A stretch of DNA of 40,783 nucleotides, taken from Planctomycetota bacterium. GTDB lineage: Bacteria > Planctomycetota > UBA11346. The translations under genes and the position numbers were made by a program. The DNA is taken from positions 1 to 40,783 of the forward strand of contig REDP01000181.1 in the NCBI GenBank assembly GCA_007693455.1, read 5' to 3'. Below the pieces are notes generated by a model that did no database searches, had not been told where the DNA came from, and saw only the letters and a list, made by a program, of their open reading frames with translations. Shown here piece after piece: positions 34,418 to 40,783 of the stretch; the stretch's first letter is position 1, and each line of letters begins with the position of its first letter.

Positions 34418-35333
34418 GATTAATCGCCGAATAATTCTGCTGATCAGGCGTTTCTGGCTGCAAGCTTTCTGCCACCTGGCGCAAGTTTCGCGCCACCTCC
34501 CGCGGACTGGAGTAACGCTGGGAATCGTCGGGGTGGACACAGCGCTCAATCACCGCCACCACACTACTGGGAACCCACGGAGCCACTGTCGCCAGTGATG
34601 GCAAGGGCTCATGGACCGCCTGTCGCAATAGTTCGTGCTGATCACCGGTCGCAGGGCGAGGAGCACGACCGGCACACAGGTGCCAAGCCGTAGCCCCCAA
34701 CGCAAAAATATCGGAGCGCACGCTTTGCCCCTGGCGATTGGCATGCTCGGGACTCATATAGCCCGGAGTACCCTCCCAACGCCGCGCGGTAGCCGCCTGC
34801 TCCTTGGCCTGCAAGGAACCAAGATCAGCCAGTAACGCACGATCATCTGCAGTGATGAGGATGTTTGCGGGTTTAATGTCACCGTGCAATACTCCATGAT
34901 CATCTAGATGCGCCACCGCATCGGCAATCTGCGCCATCCACGGCAATACACGACGCAGGAGCTGGGCACGTGAGCAGCCGCGCAAAGCGCGTAAGCTATC
35001 GCCACGGGCAGCATGACTCAGGGCCATATAATGCCAGTCACCATCGTTCCCCGCAGCATGACAGGTAAGAATGTGGGGATGATCATAACGTCCATAAGCC
35101 GCCGCCTCTGCCCGAAAAGCCGCCACCGCCTGGGGCTGCACCGCCATTTCAGGACGCAATACCTTCAGTGCCACCAGCCGTCCCACTACCGCCTGACGTG
35201 CGGCAAACACATGCGAACGCCCACCTTTGCCAATGCGTTTGCGAATAGTACACGCTCCAAGTGAGCGCGGCAGGCGTTTGGATACCGATGGCGCAGGTAC
35301 CGTTGGCGGGGTGGCTTCACACATAGCAGGCAC
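34401..35333 (-). CDS. Cytosolic Ser/Thr protein kinase, non-RD type
   Basis: Hanks-type kinase of 310 residues without a transmembrane segment. The glycine loop RIGKGGRSHVFAA (33-45), Lys57 in ALKVL, catalytic loop LHGDIKPANILI (HGD in place of HRD, Asp152), DLG instead of DFG (170-172), activation segment GTPGYMSPE (188-196) and RSDIFALGATAWHL (206-219) are seen. All catalytic acids and the lysine remain, so it may be active but regulated without the Arg-dependent switch. Start is GTG 35333 with AGGAG eight bases upstream. The 3' end overlaps lolD. A ~20-residue tail follows the kinase core. Confidence 0.92.
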   Translation of the reverse strand: MPAMCEATPPTVPAPSVSKRLPRSLGACTIRKRIGKGGRSHVFAARQAVVGRLVALKVLRPEMAVQPQAVAAFRAEAAAYGRYDHPHILTCHAAGNDGDWHYMALSHAARGDSLRALRGCSRAQLLRRVLPWMAQIADAVAHLDDHGVLHGDIKPANILITADDRALLADLGSLQAKEQAATARRWEGTPGYMSPEHANRQGQSVRSDIFALGATAWHLCAGRAPRPATGDQHELLRQAVHEPLPSLATVAPWVPSSVVAVIERCVHPDDSQRYSSPREVARNLRQVAESLQPETPDQQNYSAINLSLGF

Positions 35334-35347
35334 AGCATAGACTCCTG

Positions 35348-35372
35348 ACAGGGGATCATGGAATACCCCTGT
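35348..35372 (-). promoter_or_regulatory. Hairpin between aroK and the non-RD kinase gene
   Basis: ACAGGGG (35348-35354) and CCCCTGT (35366-35372) form a 7-bp stem with an 11-base loop. On the minus strand it ends two bases before the AGGAG of the kinase gene, so it could affect ribosome access or end aroK transcripts. Confidence 0.4.
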
Positions 35373-35444
35373 ATTATCACCCCAACATCCAGCCTTTCAC
35401 CATTTTATGACGGTAGCACTGATCATCCAGGTATTCTTGCAGGC

Positions 35445-35963
35445 TCAATCATAGAAGCTGCGAATGATCTCCTCCACCACTGCCTCTTGGGGCTGTGTGG
35501 CATCAACCATACAGTCCGCTACTGCACGGTACCAGGGATCGCGACGGGCGAGAATCGGCGGTAGTTCATCTGCGGGATGCTGATTCCCTGACAAGGACGG
35601 ACGGTCGCCGCAGTGCTGGCGCAAGCGTTGCTGCAATACCTGAACTGGAGCCTCAAGATAGCATACCATACCAGCTTCGGGCTTGCTGAGCATACTACGG
35701 TTTTGGCTACGCTCGACTATCCCGCCCCCAGTGGCGATGATCTGGGGAGGGTTCTCGGCAAACGCCAAACCCAGACAGCGGCTCTCCCAATCGCGAAAAC
35801 CGCCTTCCCCATACTGGGCAAAAAGATCTGGAATCGGAGCCCCAGCCACTCGCACAATCATCTCATCCACGTCCACCCAGGGCCAGCGCAAGCGCTGCGC
35901 CAGGGCGCGGGCAATAGTGGTTTTTCCAGAGGCACGGTAGCCCACCAAAGTAATGCGTTGCAT
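35445..35963 (-). CDS. aroK: Shikimate kinase
   Basis: Phosphorylates shikimate at the 3-position in aromatic amino acid synthesis. From ATG 35963 the product has 172 residues, the usual size: Walker A GYRASGKTT (8-16), DVDEMI (31-36) with the shikimate- and Mg-binding Asp residues, FRDWE with Arg57, ATGGGIV (77-83), and the lid Arg121 in DRPSL. The frame extends upstream; ATGs at 35975 and 35993 are possible but no site stands out. No other aro gene is nearby. It lies in the same direction as the non-RD kinase gene, with a 111-base gap. Confidence 0.93.
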   Translation of the reverse strand: MQRITLVGYRASGKTTIARALAQRLRWPWVDVDEMIVRVAGAPIPDLFAQYGEGGFRDWESRCLGLAFAENPPQIIATGGGIVERSQNRSMLSKPEAGMVCYLEAPVQVLQQRLRQHCGDRPSLSGNQHPADELPPILARRDPWYRAVADCMVDATQPQEAVVEEIIRSFYD

Positions 35964-36072
35964 GTGGCTAGACATGCTGCCGTCATCCGCCATCGACACA
36001 AGCCAAGGCCGCTGAATGCACCTGGACATCCATGCATGTGCCTGATCAGGCGATCGACATCTCAGGGGCGAG

Positions 36073-38994
36073 TTGTACACCGCCAGGAAGCATGCGCAAC
36101 GTCTTGACTTGCCTTACCCCAAGCCACGGCAACATGGTGTTGTGCCAACATTAAAACCAGGGCAAATTATTGGTGGTCATGAAATCCTTGGCCTACATGG
36201 CAAGGGTGGAATGGGCGAGATCTTTCGCGCGCGGCAGCTCTCCATTGGGCGAGAAGTGGCGCTGAAAGTTCTCTCGCCCGAATTAGCCCGTAAGGACCCC
36301 CAATTTGCCGTCAAGTTCGTTGAAGAAGCGCGCGGAGCCGGCAGACTCAATCACCCCAATATTGTCGCCGTCCATGATGTGGGGAAAATCAAGGTCGCCG
36401 ATCGCGATGAGTACCTGCATTACTTTAGTATGGAGTTTATTGATGGCGAAAATCTGCGGCAGATACTGGAACGCGAAGGAACATGCCCTCAGGACCTGAT
36501 CAACCGCACTATGCAGGGAATGGTTGAGGCGCTCGCTTACGGCAAGCTCATGGACATGGTGCACCGTGACATCAAACCTGAAAATATCATGGTGACCAGT
36601 GATGGGCGCATTAAACTAGCCGATTTTGGCTTGGCTCAACATGGTGAAAGCGGCGACAACGAGACCGAGCGCGATGAAAAAGGCCGTGTGCGGGTTATGG
36701 GTACGCCGCGCTATATGAGCCCTGAACAGGCGCGTGGTCGCACTCTCGATTGGCGTAGCGATCAATACTCGCTGGGCGCCACCCTCTTTCACCTCTTGAC
36801 CGGATCACCTCCCTACCGCCGTGAAAGTGGTCGCGCCACCATGAAGGCGCATGTCACCGATCCCGTTCCCGATCCTGGCGATATTATTCGCGTCAGCCCT
36901 GCCTGGCGGGCTGCCTGCATGCGGATGATGGCCAAAGATCCCGACGAACGCTACCAAAGCACCGATGAGCTTCGCGATGCCGTCAATGCCGCAGCTACCG
37001 GCAAAAATCTTCCCTCCAATAGTGGCGAACGCCCCATTCGCCATCGCGCACGACAACGAGCGAGCGCTCGGCGCTCACGGGGCTTCCCCCTCATCGCGGC
37101 GATCATTATTATCGTCGTAGGCGCTGCGGTAGGAATGCACATGCTGCAACAGGAAGAAGACATCACTTCTGGAGCTGTGGCAGATCGTAGCGCCGATGAC
37201 CCGCTCCCTGAGGACGCTGAACACAGTCATCCTATCGAGGACCAGGACAGCGAGGAAAGCGACAGCAGCCATACGGATCACCGTGAGGATCCCACACAGC
37301 GTCGTGCACAAGAAATTCTTGATCGTCTTGGTGATGATCATCAGCAAGCGATTACCATACTCTCCAACAATCTCACCAACCCTTATTACAGCGAGGACAG
37401 TGCTGGCTACCAACTCCTGAGCGAAGCATTGGAACAACGGCGACACCTTCTTGCCGAAATACGCAGCCAGCAGCGCGAAATCGTTGATCAGCACCTTCGT
37501 CGGGCTCGACGACTTGCTACTCATGGTTATTTTGATCGAGCCACGCGATTAATACGTGATATGGATGAGGAGTTACGCACCCATCATCGTCATGTTATCG
37601 ATGAAACCAGCGCCTTCATCCTTGAAACAGCCAACCAGCTCGCCCTGGAATATCGCCAATCGCTCGGTGAAGCGGATTCTCTTGAAGCCCTGCAAGAAAT
37701 CCACCAGCGCCTGCAAACACACGGTTTTCCACCATCTTTGCACGAGGAACTTCTCGCATTATACCAAGAACGTGAAGCGTCGCTACGCGAACACCATCAA
37801 CAGCAGCAAGCCATTGCTGCCAGCGCAGCAATCCGCGAGCAACGCTTAGCGAGAATGCTGCAAACCCTCCAAGAAGCACGGGGTACACCACAGCGCCCCC
37901 CCAATATCGGGCACTTTATCTCGGTTGCAGCAAGCTATCGACAACGCTTTGAGGATGAGACTTTACGCAGCCTCTGCCAGGATCTTGAGAACATAGGCAG
38001 GCATGCACTTGCCATGCACCAGGCCTTACAGCGCCATATCTCTGAAGATCAACCAACCATCTCCATCGTATCCACTGGCACCACCTACCGTGCACGCATC
38101 AATAGCATAGAAAATCACCGACTCTGGGTCACCATTATTGATAACGGGGTACGTATTCGCAAAGCCCTCAACGATGACGACGTGGATCACTTAGCACTAG
38201 TCACCCAAGCCCATGCACGTTATGGCGAAGATGCCGACCAACTCGCTGCGTACTGCTGGATGTGGCAGCTCGAGCCCCAACCAACGTTCGGCACCCAGCA
38301 ACTACTAACAGCCAGTCGTCAGTTTATCACAAGCAATAATGGCCGTCCTCAAGAAGAGCGTATCGTTGATTCAGAGGATCCCTCTCAGCCATCCGAATCA
38401 GATATTACACCCATATTTATGCGTGAAACCACGCGTATAACTTCAGATCACCAAGACCTCTTACAGTGGTTTCAGGGGGATGGTGCCACGGTATCAGATG
38501 AAGGATTGCATTGGCATTGCAAAGAAAGCGTTCGCCTATCAACACTCAACGAAGAAGCTCTTCCGACACTACACCTGACACACCAACTCTCGCCCCCCCT
38601 ACAAATACGGCTCACGCTGCAAGTGCATGGGGGAAGTCTCGCCTTAGTGGGACTTCGCCAACAATTACAGGCAGTTCGCTTGGGATTCGACACACGGAAT
38701 ATGCGCCTTGGCGGCATTCTCAGTGATGATTCCGGGCAAATACAATCGAACCCTCTGCCCACGGCTAACAATGCTCTCACGCGACCAATTGATCTGACTA
38801 TTATCATGGACAATGATGGACAGATCCGTTTCACCATTAATGGCACCGCATATCAGGCACCACCAGAACTCTTCACCCTTGACCCTGGCTCTCCTGTTGA
38901 ACTTGTGTTTCAGGGATTAAATTCGACCAACACTGCCCAGGCGACTCGTGTAACGATCTCTGAGATACATATACAATCAAACATCCAACCGTAA
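36073..38994 (+). CDS. Large membrane Ser/Thr protein kinase with extracytoplasmic region
   Basis: A 973-residue protein. Residues ~34-310 are a canonical kinase: HGKGGMGEIFRA loop, Lys65, HRDIKPENIM (catalytic Asp166), DFG at 184-186, GTPRYMSPEQ at 210-219. A basic stretch and one transmembrane helix follow (~338-357). Outside, an acidic low-complexity part, a long coiled-coil-like helical part (~430-650, rich in Gln, Glu, Arg) and a C-terminal beta-rich domain (~830-973) resembling LamG or family-16-like jelly rolls (GFDTRNMRLGGILSDD, FTINGTAYQAP). The extracytoplasmic part may sense a ligand. Start is TTG 36073, after a weak AGGGGCGAG; GTG at codon 24 is an alternative. Divergent from aroK. 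Confidence 0.9.
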   Translation: MYTARKHAQRLDLPYPKPRQHGVVPTLKPGQIIGGHEILGLHGKGGMGEIFRARQLSIGREVALKVLSPELARKDPQFAVKFVEEARGAGRLNHPNIVAVHDVGKIKVADRDEYLHYFSMEFIDGENLRQILEREGTCPQDLINRTMQGMVEALAYGKLMDMVHRDIKPENIMVTSDGRIKLADFGLAQHGESGDNETERDEKGRVRVMGTPRYMSPEQARGRTLDWRSDQYSLGATLFHLLTGSPPYRRESGRATMKAHVTDPVPDPGDIIRVSPAWRAACMRMMAKDPDERYQSTDELRDAVNAAATGKNLPSNSGERPIRHRARQRASARRSRGFPLIAAIIIIVVGAAVGMHMLQQEEDITSGAVADRSADDPLPEDAEHSHPIEDQDSEESDSSHTDHREDPTQRRAQEILDRLGDDHQQAITILSNNLTNPYYSEDSAGYQLLSEALEQRRHLLAEIRSQQREIVDQHLRRARRLATHGYFDRATRLIRDMDEELRTHHRHVIDETSAFILETANQLALEYRQSLGEADSLEALQEIHQRLQTHGFPPSLHEELLALYQEREASLREHHQQQQAIAASAAIREQRLARMLQTLQEARGTPQRPPNIGHFISVAASYRQRFEDETLRSLCQDLENIGRHALAMHQALQRHISEDQPTISIVSTGTTYRARINSIENHRLWVTIIDNGVRIRKALNDDDVDHLALVTQAHARYGEDADQLAAYCWMWQLEPQPTFGTQQLLTASRQFITSNNGRPQEERIVDSEDPSQPSESDITPIFMRETTRITSDHQDLLQWFQGDGATVSDEGLHWHCKESVRLSTLNEEALPTLHLTHQLSPPLQIRLTLQVHGGSLALVGLRQQLQAVRLGFDTRNMRLGGILSDDSGQIQSNPLPTANNALTRPIDLTIIMDNDGQIRFTINGTAYQAPPELFTLDPGSPVELVFQGLNSTNTAQATRVTISEIHIQSNIQP

Positions 38995-39020
38995 CATAGT
39001 ATTAAACTTTAGGAGTACCT

Positions 39021-39950
39021 GTGACTGTAGCCAGAAAACTGCTGACCCTCGCCGCTGTACCGACCCTCGCCGTTCTCAGCAATATCCCGCTAGAAGCCGA
39101 GGAGGACGCGCTGAATGCTGCACCGGAAGAGAATGAGGCGATTGCTGAAGCTAACCCATGGTCCTACAATCTGCGGCTGGGTGCGTTTCTTAATCAAGTG
39201 GCCACACGGCGCGCAGGCTCAAGTCGTGACAGTACCATCGCCAGCACCACCGAAGCCATTAGCTACCGCCTGAGCCTCACTGGCGACCTCACCTGGGAAG
39301 AAGGCCCCAACGAACTCCGTCAAGAGCTGCGTCTGCGTTATGGCCGCAGCAAAGAAGCTGATCGATCCTGGATTACCAATCGTGATGAGATTCGTTACGA
39401 TATCACCGGATTCCGCTTTCTCGATGAGCCACGCATCCAATTCGCTTATGTTTCAGGCCGTGCGCAGACAGTCTTTGAAGGACCCGATGACAACCCCAAC
39501 CGTGGCAACCGCAATCTTGATCCAGGTTCTGCATTTATTGCCATAGGCTACGGGCAACGCCATAAGGATATTTGGCTTCCCGAAAGCGACCGTGTTGAGG
39601 CTCGTGTGGGTGTACGGGCGCAACGCCGCTGGGGCCGGGATCTCTCTAGCGATGAAACGGAGGTTGATATTGGGATCGAGGCAATATTTGACTATCGCAA
39701 CCAACTGCGAGAAGACATTGAATGGAGCTTTTATGCAGAAAGCTTTGCCCCCTTCGATGACCTTGGCCACATCACTACGTGGGCCGAATTAAGCCTAGAT
39801 TTCCAAATTAACACCTGGGTCACCGCCAATATGGGCGTTCGCATCTACTACGAAACCGACCCCAAGGATGCAGATCGCTTCCCCGGCGATGGATATAATA
39901 GCATGAGCATTCGACAAGAGGCCCTCATCGGTATTACCTACACCTTATAA
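39021..39950 (+). CDS. Probable outer-membrane beta-barrel protein
   Basis: The 309-residue protein has a signal sequence (MTVARKLLTLAAVPTLAVLSN, likely cleavage after LEA), then alternating hydrophobic strands ending in aromatic residues and a C-terminal ALIGITYTL, typical of outer-membrane barrels. The style (NPWSYNLRLGAFLNQ, repeated strand-turn-strand with EELR/ELRLRYGR) recalls DUF3078 or DUF481 proteins; family not certain. Start is GTG 39021 with AGGAG five bases upstream. It lies 26 bases after the large kinase gene, so the two are likely co-transcribed. A strong terminator follows. Confidence 0.8.
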   Translation: MTVARKLLTLAAVPTLAVLSNIPLEAEEDALNAAPEENEAIAEANPWSYNLRLGAFLNQVATRRAGSSRDSTIASTTEAISYRLSLTGDLTWEEGPNELRQELRLRYGRSKEADRSWITNRDEIRYDITGFRFLDEPRIQFAYVSGRAQTVFEGPDDNPNRGNRNLDPGSAFIAIGYGQRHKDIWLPESDRVEARVGVRAQRRWGRDLSSDETEVDIGIEAIFDYRNQLREDIEWSFYAESFAPFDDLGHITTWAELSLDFQINTWVTANMGVRIYYETDPKDADRFPGDGYNSMSIRQEALIGITYTL

Positions 39951-39980
39951 CCGCTCGTCCGGACGCACGAACATTGCAGG

Positions 39981-40019
39981 GCCCGCAGAATACGCATTAC
40001 TTGGCAGCATTCTGCGGGC
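39981..40019 (+). terminator. Terminator after the outer-membrane protein gene
   Basis: GCCCGCAGAAT (39981-39991) pairs perfectly with ATTCTGCGGGC (40009-40019), an 11-bp stem with a 17-base loop, followed by TCTTTGCTC. It lies 31 bases after the stop and separates the plus-strand unit from the convergent FecR-like gene, for which it may also serve. Confidence 0.75.
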
Positions 40020-40091
40020 TCTTTGCTCATGCGTTCACCACCTCCACCGTAGTAATATTCCCGCACCGGCGAGTAGAGGCGCTATTCGGAT

Positions 40092-40783
40092 TTACTGCTC
40101 ATCGCTCTGGCTGAGAAGCTCCAACTGCTCACTTGAGGTTAGTGCCGTGTCATAAACGGTAACCTCTAAAAGTTGTCGCTGGCGCTGGGGTATGCGCAGC
40201 TCGGCGCTAGCATTCTCACTCAACAAACGCAGTACTTCTCGTATGTGCTGCTCCCAAGCAGCAGGCCGCACTTGTTCTGGTGGCTTCATGTCAGGATGGA
40301 TATTGATCACCAAAAGATCTGGGTGCGGGAGATGACTGGGGGCATTAAATCTATAGTAATCACTATTATCAAAAGCGAGTGACAGTAAGGGCGCTTTTCC
40401 TGTTTCTGGTCCGGGAGCAAAGGAAAGGACGAAACTTATTCCCTGGGGAAATTCTTCCCCCGATAGGGTCGCAGTCCATTGATCCTCATCATTTAAACGA
40501 AGCATTGTTGATGCATCATCGGTAGTTGATGCATGGCGATCCTGAGGATGAGGATGCCAGCGATAACGGACCTGAGGAAGGTCCAAACGATTCGCAACAG
40601 TGATAGTGGCATCTGCGCTGAGACGGCCTTCCTGACCAGCACGCACGCGAGCCTGCTCAGTTCCGCTATGAAGCACGACCTCACCGCGAGACACCGCACA
40701 CACATCGCCGTCGTCCCCAGCACTGCCAATAAATTCGGTTCCTATCACCGTCACTCTGCACTCGGGAGTGTGCAACTGCCACG
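40092..40783 (-). CDS. FecR-domain protein, partial at window end
   Basis: The minus-strand frame is open to the right edge (reads WQLHTPECRVTVIGTEF at the edge), so the true start is outside. The visible N-terminal ~60 residues are the second half of a FecR domain: VTVIGTEFIGSAG..VCAVSRGEVVLHSG..VRAGQEGRLS. In planctomycetes such domains occur in extracytoplasmic proteins near sigma factors or kinases. The remaining ~165 residues are a beta-rich domain of unknown family (VLSFAPGPETGKAPLLSLAFDNSD) ending in helices. No transmembrane segment is visible in this part. Confidence 0.75.
   Translation of the reverse strand, partial: WQLHTPECRVTVIGTEFIGSAGDDGDVCAVSRGEVVLHSGTEQARVRAGQEGRLSADATITVANRLDLPQVRYRWHPHPQDRHASTTDDASTMLRLNDEDQWTATLSGEEFPQGISFVLSFAPGPETGKAPLLSLAFDNSDYYRFNAPSHLPHPDLLVINIHPDMKPPEQVRPAAWEQHIREVLRLLSENASAELRIPQRQRQLLEVTVYDTALTSSEQLELLSQSDEQ

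Overview
The window looks like a chromosomal segment of a Gram-negative-type (diderm) bacterium, most likely Planctomycetota or a close PVC relative. I infer this from remembered family features, not from a search: the RpoA N-terminus (MRIRWRGFEMPTRV), the L2 C-terminal variant [13 protein letters not shown] in place of the usual PWG form, an L15 with GNGKTCGRG, no rplD-type L30 gene (rpmD) between rpsE and rplO, no rpsD between rpsK and rpoA, two Hanks-type Ser/Thr kinases, and a FecR-like protein. A Lol system and an outer-membrane beta-barrel support two membranes. GTG starts are frequent.

Region 1 (about 300-13983, all minus strand) is one long S10-spc-alpha ribosomal cluster, read from high to low coordinates: rpsJ, rplC, rplD, rplW, rplB, rpsS, rplV, rpsC, rplP, rpmC, rpsQ, rplN, rplX, rplE, rpsN, rpsH, rplF, rplR, rpsE, rplO, secY, infA, rpmJ, rpsM, rpsK, rpoA, rplQ. 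It ends at a perfect 16-bp hairpin. Several hairpins sit inside it, and a structured leader of about 600 bases lies before rpsJ.

Region 2 (14.4-20.4 kb) holds, on the plus strand, a membrane-anchored TPR-like protein and metF; on the minus strand, a short unknown gene family pair: an SGCSxDK-type protein translationally coupled to cinA, a 78-residue hypothetical, and a membrane-anchored protein with four LysM domains.

Region 3 (20.7-30.2 kb, minus strand) is a urea utilisation locus read ureD, ureAB (gamma-beta fusion), ureC, ureF, urtA, urtBC (permease fusion), urtD, urtE. It is visibly broken: ureC has an in-frame TAG at a usual Gln position, and the first ~95 codons of ureF are joined out of frame to the last two thirds of urtA, as if one deletion removed the rest of ureF, any ureE/ureG, and the urtA 5' end. 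urtBC, urtD and urtE remain open. TAG is used as a normal stop by rplB and rpsN in the same window, so stop-codon reassignment is an unlikely explanation.

Region 4 (30.3-40.8 kb) holds a DinG-like Fe-S helicase with one expected cysteine replaced by serine, a LolC/E-type permease overlapping its LolD ATPase, a cytosolic non-RD Ser/Thr kinase whose 3' end overlaps lolD, shikimate kinase, a 973-residue membrane Ser/Thr kinase with a large C-terminal extracytoplasmic part, an outer-membrane beta-barrel protein, and a FecR-like protein cut by the window end.

I did not find tRNA, rRNA, CRISPR arrays, transposases or phage genes. The most notable signal is the decaying (or mis-assembled) urease/urea-transporter operon and its two gene fusions.
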